NCBI GenBank assembly: GCA_043228905.1 | Contig: JBHGNT010000014.1 | Span: 12,090,001 to 12,154,000 of the forward strand | Length of the DNA: 64,000 nt | DNA from: Azolla caroliniana | Taxonomy: Eukaryota; Polypodiophyta | Direction of reading: 5' to 3' | In this document: one piece after another, positions 44,203 to 55,554 of the stretch | How the letters are laid out: each line of letters begins with the position of its first letter | How positions within the stretch are numbered: position 1 is the stretch's first letter | Position numbers and translations under genes: made by a program | The notes under the pieces: model-generated | Databases searched by the model: none | What the model was told of the DNA's origin: nothing | What the model saw: the letters and a program-made list of their open reading frames with translations, nothing else

Positions 44203-46140
44203 TCATGAATGAAAACTGTCGTTTTCCAAGTCTATTCCATCATTTTCAGACCCATTTGATGAACTTGTAGCACATTGTGAAGTCTCGTCCTCTTCCTCAC
44301 TGGTGACTAATGCATTGTCTTCATCCAATTGCAAGCCAACTGAAACGTGGTTATGAGACATGCTTCTTGTTTGTCTTTGTGTTGTTTCTTGTGCTACATT
44401 AGGGAGCTTCTCTTTTAATATCTTGATTGTAGTTTGTCTTAGATGACCTATTTTAGTTAAAGAGAAGCCATACACAAGCAATAGAATCAAATGTGAGAGT
44501 TGATATGCTAGGTACATTTTTTCTTCTTCGCTTTTTGCCTTTGCCTTCGACGTCCTTGACCATCTCTAAAGAATACTTTCCAGTAAATGCATCAAGGGAA
44601 GTTGTGTGATACCAATGGACCACAATTGACTTAAGGTGATTGCTTTGCTCATTCTTCATTATCTCAAGAATCTTAACAACCCAAAATGGATGGTCAAATT
44701 CATTATCCCCCGCTAATGATGCAACCAACATCCCAACTTGTAGCTCATGTAAATTTCCTTGCCATCTTGCCTGGATTGTACGCGATATTCTTGATCCCAC
44801 GTAAATATCTCTTTGTTGTGGGTGAACTAGATTATTGAGTTCCATATTATCTACTAATCGATGCTGAGAGGTGGACATGTTCGGTGGCATACTAACAGTC
44901 CATGTGAATGGAATTTGGAGTGGCCAATATCGGGTAATATAGTTCTGTAAAATTGTATCGAAGAAGATGCCCCACCAATCAACATTCTAGTCACCTGCAT
45001 ACCTCTTCGTTTGTTCAATATTTTTGATTTTGTCCTCAAGGCATTGCTCCCAATATATCCTTTGCTCTTCAATAGAGATGCTAGAAGACATTTTCTTACG
45101 ATCATCGTACGCCATTTGTTCAACACCATGAAGTAAGAACTTACAACCCTCTTGTGGCTCCCATTGTTTACTCAATGAGTATTGTTTCGCAAACAACAGA
45201 GTTGTGTTGTAGCTTATAACATCTTCTTTGATTAGGAAGACATGGTTAAAACTAATATTATTAAGAGGTGCAAGGACCTTGATCTTCATCCCATCACCTA
45301 CATTGCAGAAGCGTTTGAAATCATACACTTCATTCAATGATGTACTTCTGGTTTTGGTGTGTAAGCTTCACTGATCAACTTGGTTAGCATGGGAAGCGCA
45401 AAGGCATCACATCGTGCTAATTTCTTTGAGAATCTGTTGAACATTTGATCTATATGTTCATGTGTATGTCCATTGAGCAAGAAGTTTACCTTGATCTTCT
45501 TGAATATACCCTTTTCTACTAGCATACTCAAATAACCAAAAACCGTTGAGTTTTTGTTCTCTCTAGATGTGTTGTCAAGTTGCACATATAGAACATGTGG
45601 GAATATACATGGCCAAGATTGTAACACTCTTTGCATGATTATGACTGTAAGATTAGGGTCATTGTGAATATTGGGATAGGTTAAGTATACCTATGGCTTT
45701 ATTTCCTGGGAGTACAACAACCAACCAACTAAATGTATTTGCACAAGGCATTCTTCTCCAATATCCTTTGACATCCTTTGAAAGTGTGACAAATAGGTTT
45801 TCTTTTGACCCATCCCATCAATAATTATACACATATAATTTTCAAGTGATTGAAGAGCTTTTTGACGGTGATAGTTTTAGAACGTTCCAATGCTTGACTC
45901 TCATGATGATCTTTCAACAGTTTTTTGTAATTTTTTATTTCGTCATCAGATTTCCCACCTTTTGCCATTATACCCATGCGAACCTTATGTGGTATAATGA
46001 CATTGTTAAATTGCAACCTCCATAATCTATTGAAATGTTGATAACCTTGTACCCCTTATATTCTTGATAAAACTCATGTCGATTAAAGTTATTTGACAAG
46101 TGCAATCTCCCAGTAGTAGGCATGATATCGCCGTGCTTGG
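44203..46140 (-). pseudogene. DUF7869-like gene, copy 1, C-terminal two thirds
   Basis: Reading leftward: HGDIMPTTGRLHLSNNF, NVIIPHKVRMGI (near 45990), CIIIDGMGQKKTYLSH, then VLYVQLDNTSRENKNSTVFG and VNFLLNGHTHEHIDQMFNRF (45440-45600), the hallmark DUF7869-type blocks, then WQGNLHELQVGMLVASLAGD and an acidic tail (EDNALVTSEEEDE). All blocks recur in the same order in copy 2 (60303-62759). Function is unknown; the spaced Asp-rich motifs and repeated dispersed copies suggest a transposase-like nuclease. At least three frame breaks or stops. The N-terminal part is at 50589-51290, beyond copia H. Confidence 0.68.
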
Positions 46141-46145
46141 AGAAA

Positions 46146-46604
46146 TGGTTAATAAGTAGGTAATAAACTAGGGTTAATTAGTCTCTAATTATGTGAGTAG
46201 TTGATAACGCAATGGAAGATTATGTGATATGTGTGTGAGAGGAAGAGAGACATGAATATAAACTTATGAACAATAATATAAATGGGGGATGATTAACAAG
46301 AGTGTAGCTAAAGACCTTTCTCTATATTAATAAGCATCAAGTTATAGAAATACCCACAATGAGGTATATATACAACTCATGTGCAAGGGTGCACATGTGT
46401 GAGTAGAATATAGGTACAAGGATGTAAGTCCTATATTAAATAACTTGGTAGTGGAGGATCTAGAATGTATCCCCACTTACATACGAGTACAAGAACCTAT
46501 TTAAGGGTTTAAAAGATCAACACACTAACTAGATTCTATATAGGTAACTACTAAGTTACGTGGTTAACTAAATGGCTAAACTAAGTTGACTTGATATCTC
46601 AAGA
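46146..46604 (-). repeat. 3' LTR of H
   Basis: 459 bp, homologous to 50179-50588 and, in reverse orientation, to the LTRs of G. The polypurine tract (minus strand CTTGAGGGCGCG) adjoins at 46605-46616. Confidence 0.85.
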
Positions 46605-46641
46605 CGCGCCCTCAAGCTCAAGTGTGCGGCATCCGGTTTGT

Positions 46642-47492
46642 CTATTGGCTTCGTCGGCTTCCGTCTGGCCTTTGGCCTTTCCAAGGCAGTTTCGGTTCCT
46701 CCCCTTCAAGCCGGTGACAAAGGCTTGTAGTGTGAAATGGGCGAAGGCCAACTGCTTCCACCCATCGTGGGTCACGAGCCACTTCTATAGAGTTGTCAGG
46801 CTCTTGTTCGACCACTAACTTCATCGTGAGTGCATAATGATGGGCTATATACTCGTTGTGGCCGAGTCGAGTGACAGGGTTCTTTTGTCTAGATGAGCGT
46901 CGAAGTTTTCGTTTGCTAATGTGAGCGCCTTTTGTACTCCGGGTGTCGTCATAATGGGTACACCAAACTCACTGTCTAGTGAGCGAGCTGACACATCCAA
47001 ATCACTATCGTCGGGGTGGTCGACTTCATATTCGGGCATCTTACCTTCGCTTTTGTCTGATTCGGCCCCTGGCCGAGACGTGTTTGGAATGCTTGAAGGC
47101 TCATGTGGTCTACTTAGCTTGGTAGTTCTTGGATTGTCCTTTGGTAGAGGACTTTGTCGAATATCGTCGTCCGAGTTGGCGTTCAACTCTTCCTCGATCG
47201 GATCGGGTGGAGCTGAATCGGGCTTATAACAAGATGTCGATTTGTCGAAGACTACATCTCGACTCACCTGAACCGCTCTGGTTGAAGGGTTATAGCATTT
47301 GTATGCCTTTTGCTTGGACAAGTATCCTACGCGGATACATTTCTCTGACTTTGCATCGGGCTTTTGTTGTTTTTCACTCAAGATGTGTACATTTGTATGG
47401 GTTGGTCCCCATACATCTGAATATATTACATCCTTTTGCTTACGTTCCTCTCCCTTGGGAATGGGAGTGAATGTTGTTTGCCGAGTTGACAC
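46642..47492 (-). pseudogene. Copia H integrase remnant and RT deletion junction
   Basis: The minus strand has DVIYSDVWGPTHTNVHIL, where the integrase core is deleted (from HSDVW straight to the post-core block), then GYLSKQKAYKCYNPSTRAV and DVVFDKS. Farther left, ARDPRWVEA jumps to VGLRPFHTTSLCHRLEGEEP at about 46752, the same junction as in G. Confidence 0.8.
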
Positions 47493-47503
47493 ATTTCTTA
47501 CAC

Positions 47504-48460
47504 TCAGTCAACTCGTTTCGACTCAAAGCCTGGAAGTTCGATGATGACTCCCTTTGATTGAATTGCTTGAAGCCGTTGGAGGTTTATGTGGCTGATTCTT
47601 TTGTGCCACAACTCAATGTTTGTCTCAGTTTTGAGACCTTTGGCATACATGGCCGATTTCACCTTGTTCGAATCAAGAATGAACATTTGACCGTTTATCC
47701 ATCCTCTAGTTATGTTGAAACAAACTTGCATGCCTTGCTCCACGATTTGACCGACCGAGACCAAATTCTTTGTTATTGTAGGAATGTGCAAGATATTCTT
47801 GATGCAATTGTTTTTGCTTTCATTGCCGAATGGAACATTGCCGATGTGTTGAATGGGATGTGTGGTGTCATCTCCCGTCTTTATGTAGCCGGGTCGATCT
47901 GGCGTTCTTAGGTCACCAAAACACTCTTGGTGTGACGTCATATGATGTGAGGTGCTAGAGTCGACGAACCACACGTCTTCCGAGTTGGAGGTGCTTGTGG
48001 AGTCGAAGACCGACATAGAGATCGCTCTATGTCTCATTATGAATAGTCCACCATAGTTGTCGTATTCGGAGTTGGTGGTGTAATTTGTGAGTTGTTGGCT
48101 TGACAAAGCTGACTCACTTCTCTTCTTTTGGTAGTCCTCTTCGCGGTGGCCGATTTTGCCACAATAGGTGCAAGTAGCGGGCCTCGTTTGCCCACGCTTC
48201 TTTAGGCGTCTTAGCGTCTCGAATGTGGCTAACCATGTGATCATGGACACATGTTGCCAAGCAATACATTACGTGACTTGGTCCTTGCTCCCACGTTGGT
48301 AGTTGGCATTTGTAATGTCAGGTTTGTTTTCGAGTGCATTGTTGATGTAGCTCCAATACCCTTGGCCGACTAGGTATTGGTTCATCTTGTACTCCCAAGA
48401 TGAATAATTGCTCCGGTCTAGCTTTTCACTAGGGAGCGAGCTACCCATTTTTGTGTTCAT
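47504..48460 (-). pseudogene. Copia H gag-protease remnant
   Basis: Begins MNTKMGSSLPSEKLDRSNYS at 48460. The middle of gag is deleted after KEAWAN (about 48200). It continues with a zinc knuckle whose last Cys is Tyr (CTYCGKIGHREEDY), a protease with DSSTS in place of DSGAS, and LWHKRISHINLQRL. Frame breaks are present. Confidence 0.82.
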
Positions 48461-49233
48461 GTTGATGTAGTGTCTTCCTTTTTGGCTTTTCTTCCTTAGG
48501 TCACGTACACGTGCTATGTAACGGTGTCGTGAAAATCCACCACTATGTGCAGATCGTGAGGCGGAACTGCTGGGGTTATGGACTGGAAGGAATTAGGGCT
48601 CATATGCATAACACAGGCAAGATTTACACATAAGGAGCATAGGTGAAACAAAACATTAGTTTATTGCAAAATAATAGATTCTTTTATAATATAAGAATCA
48701 TGTTACAACGGGTTGGATGTGAATATGAAGGATTGTTTATAAAGGAATGGGGGAAGAGAGGTGGAGAAAAGAAGAGAGTGGAATATGGAAGCAGTTTCTT
48801 TGTTGGTGATGCCACTTGATGTTGTTGATCCTTCTTCTTCCGCTTTCCAATTGAGTAGAGCTTCCACGTTCCTTCTCCCTCCCCCCTTCTTAAAATGAAC
48901 TCTTATTATAGGTTTAGGATTTCTTGCTTCCTTTTTTTTTCCCTAAAAGTTGGTGTATATGAGTCGCGTTTTTTTTTATCACTATTTCTATTCCGTAACG
49001 TCAAATCGGAGATGCAAGATATTCTTAGAAAGCTCTTTCTGTTAACTTTCTTATGCATATTTCCTTTTCTAATTTGGACATTGGACGAGGAAATTGAGTC
49101 AATATTTAATGCAATTAATATTAACATTATAGCATTCTCTCATCTTCTTTTTGATGATTCAATCCAGCAAACGAGGGGAGAAATCTTTTGTTTACGATTA
49201 AATGGAAGGATATAGCACCGTAAAGATTCATCA

Positions 49234-49539
49234 TTGAAGATATGGGTTGGTATAGGGGATAGGATAAGGGATAGAGGCGAAATACCGCTCCAGAAACAAG
49301 CCACCAAATCAACCAGAGAGTTATATCTGTTCGTTGGTGCACCTATGTATGTCCAGAATCGAACACTATTCCAAAAGCACTACCACTACATTGAACATTT
49401 CAAAAGAACCCTAAACCCTAAACCCTTTGAAGATCATTTATATCGCTTGTTTCTAGGACAAGAAAGTAAAAGAGCATGGAAAATGTTTAATGAGAGGCAT
49501 AAGGCAACGTTTGTAAATGAGCAAAGAAACTTAGAATAA
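49234..49539 (+). other. Unassigned open frame within insert I
   Basis: A 101-codon frame (from TTG/ATG starts near 49234) coding for a basic peptide, ending LYRLFLGQESKRAW...NEQRNLE. I do not recognise it. It contains two telomere-like AAACCCT units by chance coding. It may be captured from another gene or element. Confidence 0.25.
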
Positions 49540-49753
49540 GTATTCGTTGTGGGATAGGGAAGAACATACCAGTTTTTTGAGGCACGACGGGCGGTTATAC
49601 GCAGCACAGTTCCGGTAGTGAAACGCAGTCGTTCTTTTCGAGTAGAGATTGGACCCCCCTCTCCGCAAAAAAGGTAGAGGGGGGTTGCTTGTGAAGAAGC
49701 GGTGAAATGGACGGACTTGAACGACGCTATTCCTTATGACCCAACACTAATGG

Positions 49754-49860
49754 TTTTACATGTAGAAAACACGATGGAAATAGTGTAATTGACTATGTGC
49801 TACTTTCCGAAGGTATTTTGGATCGTATACATAAGTTCTCACTTGGTGAATGGACACCGA
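49754..49860 (+). pseudogene. Endonuclease/exonuclease-phosphatase-like fragment
   Basis: An open stretch reads NGFTCRKHDGNSVIDYVLLS then RIHKFSLGEWTP, matching the penultimate motif of APE-type endonucleases (SVIDYVL) in retroelements. It is isolated in the enlarged U3 of insert I. Confidence 0.5.
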
Positions 49861-50178
49861 AATTACGAGCTTTTTACTTGACCTTGCTCCTCATATTCAT
49901 GCCAAGCTTTTCTTTTCCCATCCTTTTCTCTACTTTTGTCTACTTTCGAGAACCGCTTCTAACTTTTTATCCTTTCATTTATTACTATAGTTGATTTAAC
50001 AACATTAGTTTATTTGGACTACTATTTTATTCTCTTTTGAGGGTGGTTTCGCACAATGTGTCGAAAACATCACGACAACAGCACTACAGTTGCGGATAGC
50101 CGGATTTGTCATCAACGTCTCAAACACACAATCATGCAGAGGTGGATGGGCTTAGTGGATGTGTTGACCCATAAGCTT

Positions 50179-50588
50179 TGTTAATAATTAGGTAATTAAC
50201 TAGGTTAATTAGTGTCTAATTATGTGAGTAATTGATAATGCAGTAGAAGATTATGTGATATGTGTGTGTGAGGAAGAGAGAGAGGAAGATACAGTTATGA
50301 ACAATAATATAAATGGGGGATGATTAACGAGAGTGTAGCTAAAGACCTTTCTCTATGTTAATAAGCATCAAGGGTGCACATGTGTGAGTAGAATATAGGT
50401 ACAAGGATGTAAGTCCTATATTAAATATACTTGGTAGTAGAGGATCTAGAATATCCCCACTTACATACAAGTACACGAACCTATTAAGGGTTTAAAAGGT
50501 CAACACACTAACTAGATTCTATCTAGGTAACTACTAAGTTACATGGTTAACTAAATGGCTAAACTAAGTTGACCTTGATATCTTAACA
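50179..50588 (-). repeat. 5' LTR of H
   Basis: 410 bp, right end TCTTAACA (TGTTAAGA on the minus strand). Lacks about 50 bases present in the 3' LTR. The primer site next to it is degraded. Confidence 0.83.
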
Positions 50589-51290
50589 CAAATAGACATG
50601 CATCCAATTTATACAATGACGCCCTATAATTCCCTTACCACCTGAGGCATTAGTATCGAACGGTATCCATGATCCCTTTACCATACACTCTAGATTCCTT
50701 TGAAGCCTCATGTTCCCCAATGCTATGAGCAATTTTAAAAGCAACTCGACAACAGTTAATACATAGATCAAGGAAATATTCCACATGCATCAACGTAGCC
50801 CCTACACCCTGATCTCTAATAAGTTGCATATGTGAAATAAGAAATGCATCGTGCTTATCACCATTAAGTGACAAATACTTCTCCTCCATTCTTTGCCAAT
50901 GATTCCAAATTTGTTAACGCATATATTGCCACAACATGACTTACTCAAATCGAATAATCTGACGATCGGAACATAGAAAGTGAAATATCTTGAAGCTAAC
51001 TTGTTGAGGAACTCGTTTAAAACTTATTAAGGTTTGGTCTTAGAATTTTTATCTATTAAGATTTCATTCAACTCACTACTATCACATTGCAAACTAGTAT
51101 TTGGTGCATTATTATAAGGATTGATTGAGAAAAGTGAGTTAGAGCTAGTGTCATTATCAGAATTTGATTGTTCAAGCAAACCCTTTACTGGAGATGGAAC
51201 ATTGTACTCATCGATTGCGAAATATGACCTCCTTGATAAGGCATAAGTGTCCACCGAAAACAAAGAACCTCTACTCAAAGCATAAGACAT
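50589..51290 (-). pseudogene. DUF7869-like gene, copy 1, N-terminal part
   Basis: Frames at 51290-51027 (Ser/Asn-rich start, MSYALSRGSLFSVD) and 50889-50589. The latter reads LISHMQLIRDQGVGAT...CCRVAFKIAHSI, matching YLVSHMQLVSNKSSGIK...ICRVAFKIALC of copy 2. The frame breaks once between them and ends at copia H. Confidence 0.6.
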
Positions 51291-51972
51291 CTAAAAAGCA
51301 GCACTCAAGAAACAAAAACACGTTACTGCAAATCGAGAAAACTCTTTGTCATTTTAGCATCTGCCTTGAAGCAAAATGTTCATATAAGATAGCTAAAAAA
51401 GATCCATAATTTATTTATAATTTATTATCAACATATTTTGTAGGTTTATTGTTTTATTTATTTAAATTACCTTACATTATATCATTTCTGTAGGTTAAGT
51501 CTAATTAACCTAAATTTTCAAATTTTATTTTCTTTGTAAAATATTTTTTTAGAGAACGGTTTTTATTTGAATGTATTTTTTTCATTTGAAGTTCAATTTA
51601 TTTTCTATTTTTTCTTTCAAAAAAAATCTTAACCAATTTGATAAAAAAAACAAAAGTTACTATATAAAGGGTGGACCTACTCTCATTGTCAACATTACGT
51701 GTCAGAAGATTACAGATCTCAGAGCACAAAGCAAAAAAGTTGTCATTTCAGCATTGAAAGTCAGCACTCATCACCAGCCAATCATCATGAACAAGGGCAA
51801 AAAAGTCACCATGTATGTCTCCTAAAAAAGATTCCAAAAGATGCTTAAAAGATTCTTTAATAATTTTCTGGTTGAAGTAGTAATTTTTCTAATGTCATTT
51901 TCAAAGTTTAGAAAAAGAAAAACAATTTTAGTTAAACAGAAAACAATAGCAAGAGAACTCTTACAATACTAT
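51291..51972. other. AT-rich region upstream of DUF7869-like copy 1
   Basis: Very AT-rich, long T and A runs, no gene seen. A TATA-like actatataaagggtgg (about 51658, plus strand) resembles the one in the 222-bp repeats downstream. Confidence 0.4.
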
Positions 51973-52207
51973 GAGAACTCAACATAGTGCATCGAGTTCT
52001 CGTTGAAAGTATATGAGAACTCGATGCACTACATCGAGTTCTCTTGCTTTTATGAGTGAGCTCGGTGCAATGCGTCAAGTTCTCGTATACTTTCAACAAG
52101 AACTCGATGCACTACATCGAGTTCTCAAACACAATGACTATAATCCGATGCAGTGCATTGGATTTGCGTACAAACATATGGGAATCTGATGCACGACATC
52201 AGATTTA
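51973..52207. repeat. Palindrome cluster 1 (AACTCGATG...CATCGAGTT)
   Basis: Six short inverted repeats. The best is 52015-52043, arms GAGAACTCGATG/CATCGAGTTCTC with loop cacta. Others are at 51973-52001, 52058-52084, 52099-52125, 52145-52165 and about 52175-52207. They are nested in a larger inverted repeat (GTTGAAAGTATA near 52003 against TATACTTTCAAC near 52086). RNA or single-stranded DNA from here would fold into serial hairpins. Confidence 0.85.
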
Positions 52208-52828
52208 ACCAAAAAATATGAAAAAACGGCCATGAAAAGAGTAGTTTTATAGGTGATTGTGTTACTGAATACTCATAGATTAACTATAATTTTTTATGAA
52301 ATTATTAAGTCATCACGTATTTTCCATATATTTTGGTGTTTTCTAATATAATTTTTACTTATAAACTTGTGTATCACATGGCAGTGAGCCACTTCAAAAA
52401 AAATTCTCCTTCAAATTAAAGATTCGGTCTCCACAAAAGCATGAAATGAAAAACATTATTCGAGACAAGGGGTGACGGAACGTCGAAATCTTCTGTCGGA
52501 AACACCAAGGGAAAGTAAATAATGCTTCTTGAAGCAAAGATGACTGAGCAAAGAATAAAGAATTATTTAAGTTTGGAGTGGAGCTTGGTATATGTTGAAG
52601 AAGATGAAACTCTACTCATATTTGCGAAGATTGAAGGAAAAGGAAACCTCAAGCTAGGTAAAACTTTTACATATGGAAAAGTTCGAAATATCAGCTTAGT
52701 ATATAAACAATAACCTAACGTTGTAACTTAGAGCTTCTTGATCATTCTTGTATTATGCGTCTCTGAGAGAGAGAGAGAACAGAAAAAAGGAGAGCTTCCA
52801 GTAAAGCTTTGAGCTTTTCTATCTACCA
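52208..52828. other. Spacer with an unassigned 63-codon frame
   Basis: AT-rich. The plus-strand frame 52522-52713 (ends GKVRNISLVYKQ) has no recognised domain. A (GA)n run lies near 52768. Confidence 0.35.
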
Positions 52829-53492
52829 TTTCCTCTATCATACCATCTGTGTTGTCTGTGGTGCATAACCAACAGGTCCTCATATTACATACTTCTGCAC
52901 ATATTCGAACACCATATCTCACAGTTTATAGCTAATGTCAATTTGTTATATGTGGGATGATTGGAAACAAGTTTTCCTAGGATTTGTAACAAACCCATGA
53001 GGACCATGTGGTAGTTAGGTGGTTAGCTATATAAAGGGGGCTAACACGTATTTCCTCTATCATACCATCTGTGTTGTCTGCGGTGCATAACCGACAGGTC
53101 CTCATATTACATACTTCCGCACATATTCGAACACCATATCTCACAATTTATAGCTAATGTCAATGTGTTATATGTGGGATGATTGGAAACAAGTTTTCCT
53201 AGGATTTGTCACAAACCCATGAGGACCATGTGGTAGTTAGGTGGTTAGCTATATAAAGGGGGCTAACACGTATTTCCTCTATCATACCATCTGTGTTGCC
53301 TGCGGTGCATAACCGACAGGTCCTCATATTACATACTTCCGCACATATTCGAACACCATATCTCACAATTTATAGCTAATGTCAATGTGTTATATGTGGG
53401 ATGATTGGAAACAAGTTTTCCTAGGATTTGTCACAAACCCATGAGGACCATGTGGTAGTTAGGTGGTTAGCTATATAAAGGGGGCTAACACG
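52829..53492 (+). repeat. 222-bp unit in three tandem copies, each with a TATA box
   Basis: Units begin tttcctctatcataccatct at 52829, 53051 and 53273; copies 2 and 3 are nearly identical and copy 1 has a few more changes. Each ends gctatataaagggggctaac, a plausible TATA promoter, so the array carries three core promoters in a row on the plus strand. No gene follows directly. Confidence 0.9.
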
Positions 53493-54387
53493 TTCCTGTT
53501 CACAAGTGGAAGGCTCATGCATTCCACATGTAGATTCCTTTTGTAAATATCCAAATATACCCTCTTTACAAAAATTGGATGCACTAGTATCACATGTTCC
53601 ACAACTTGATTAGAATTTGCAAAATTAATAAAACATGATAGGTCTCCAAATGGAGAACATGTGAAATTCACTTAACTTTGGATGTGTTGATATGTTAATG
53701 CCATTATAATAAATTTCAACAATGGCTCAATATCGAGCTTTTGTGCGACATGGCAAACACTCAAATGAAGACTTATATTTGTTTGCTAAGTTTCGCAAAA
53801 ATATGAGGTGTAATTGTATCCATGCTAATAAAATGAGTTATAATTTATAGTTTGACCCATACTGGTATGTATATAATTGTAGACAATGTAAGATAGTGAA
53901 CCTTAGGATAATGTGATTGAAATAACAAACTTATTAAGGTTTTCAATACTTGTGTTTAAAGTAGATCTAATCTAATCATTGGGTGATTCGCATGGGATCG
54001 AACTCCGAAGGATAACACTCGTGGGACTCCAAGCGTATGAAACATGTGGATATTGATGAGAGGTGTACGCCAAGGTCGTGCAACTAATGGGATAGTGTGG
54101 CGTCGACCATTATCAACACACTACATAATGTAAGCAGCAATGGAAGACAAACAAACATAATAGTTTGATAATTAAGAACACACTATACATTCTAAGCAAC
54201 AATAGAAGACAAAGATCCATAATATATGGACTGTTATATATTAGACACAGTTTGACAGTCTTGATAACTTATCGCAATTAACAACATGGACAATCTTTTT
54301 CTTTTCCCAGAAAAAGATGTTACATTAGTATTAGAAAACGCCATAAGGCTAAACATAGAAGATATACCACCAATCCCCTATGTTTTT
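53493..54387. other. Non-coding spacer
   Basis: AT-rich, short frames only. Nothing identified. Confidence 0.4.
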
Positions 54388-55110
54388 CTAAATTCTAACC
54401 ATCAACTTAAATACACACTTTGGTGTTGAGTAGAACCACTCCACCTTATCAAAACATTGTCTATAAATTATACATATGTCCCAAATGGCAGGAAACTCCA
54501 CACGCCTAAGCTCCGCTTGATGCGTATTACCTTTTATACTATCCAAAATCCCTCTAAGATTATGCACAATCTCTATCCAAATTCCCGAAATTATTTGGGC
54601 AAGTCTTTTTGTCACATTTTTAATACCTTCAAACATTGAGCCTTCCAAATATACCAAATTGTAATACTACTTACCAATTGCTATATTTGAGGTTTATCTG
54701 TTTGTATTTGTGGATTCAGAGGAGTCACCTTTTTTTCCATCAAACCATGTCTCATCATAATAGCATCTGCAACCTCCTCCTGTTCATATACCATCGGTTT
54801 ATCATGTACCACCGCCCATAATATTGCACCCCCATGTGTACATTGCTCTAAGATATATTGGAGTTAATAATTTTATGATTTGTTTCCATATGTCCAGAGA
54901 AAAACCACAACGCCACAAACAATGTTTAGCAGTCTCTATTACATCTGTACAGAAAGGGCACATCTTGTCTACATTTCCTTTTCGCCACCCATTAACTGGT
55001 ATAGCATTATGAACCAACAACCATTGAAAACAAACAATTTTCCTACTCATCTTTATACCCCATAACCATTTCTAAAATTATTTAAGATGTTGTGGAGAGT
55101 TCATTTCGTC
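54388..55110 (-). pseudogene. LINE ORF2 C-terminal fragment (zf-RVT domain)
   Basis: The minus strand reads KIVCFQWLLVHNAIPVNGW, then CPFCTDVIETAKHCLWRC, the Cys/His zinc-binding domain found after RT in plant LINEs (54850-55050). The following frame (54657-54388) has FEGIKNVTKRLAQIISGIW, like the usual tail. RT and endonuclease are not found. Broken. Confidence 0.65.
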
Positions 55111-55554
55111 TCCAAACAACATTTGTAGTTGGTTCTTTCCATGATCTAGCACCTAATATTTTCCTACCAATCTTCACAGAATATTGAAAGAATGGCACAT
55201 ATTTGATGTTATCTTGCACCCACACCTTCCAATAAAGTTATCCAGGATCCCAAGTTAATGTAGATATTGGTCTCCTTTCCAATATCCAAATCGGATGACC
55301 ATTCAACGGGGATAATATGTTTAGGTAAAGTTTGACCGAAATCAGCCTTAAGGTTAACTAATTCATGTTTCTCCATATTAGAGTCAACAATAGATGCAAT
55401 GAAACCGATGTCATATCTCAACAAACCAAGTATATAGGAATATAAGTGAAACATATAGAAGAATGTAAACAATGGAGTACACCAATGGAAGAACCAAAAA
55501 TTTATATTAGAGCTTGGAATTCATAATTTTACACATCATCAACAAAACATTCTA

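Larger units (their letters stand above)
48525..50077 (-). repeat. D-family LTR-like insert I with enlarged U3
   Basis: Ends are TGTCGTGAAAAT (48525) and ATCACGACA (50077). On the minus strand the last 75 bases closely follow the end of LTR D (GGTCCAGAACCCCGGCGGTT-type block), so it is a minus-oriented LTR. A TATA-like TATAATAAG lies near 48905. The distance from LTR start to TATA is about 1.17 kb against 0.25 kb in D, so about 0.9 kb of foreign sequence lies in U3. No internal region is seen, so it is best read as a solo LTR. It sits in the leader of H. Confidence 0.6.
46146..50588 (-). mobile_element. Copia element H, RT-less relative of G
   Basis: 3' LTR 46146-46604 (left), 5' LTR 50179-50588 (right), leader homologous to that of G, and gag-integrase remnants between. 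RT is deleted at the same point as in G; H has also lost the middle of gag and the integrase core. It interrupts DUF7869-like copy 1 and was itself entered by LTR-like element I. Target duplication is not clean (GAAAT/CAAAT at best), and the LTRs are clearly diverged. Confidence 0.85.

Noticed and set aside
49408-49425. Interstitial telomere repeat (CCCTAAA units)
   Set aside because: Only about two and a half units, within an open frame; too short to mean a telomeric insertion.
49600-49700. Organellar DNA insert (sequence around gggcggttatacgcagcac)
   Set aside because: It looked organelle-like at first, but I could not match it to any mitochondrial or plastid gene, and the adjoining frame is an endonuclease fragment.
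51973-52207. CRISPR-like array
   Set aside because: The repeats are palindromes with variable arms and no unique spacers of constant length, in a plant genome.
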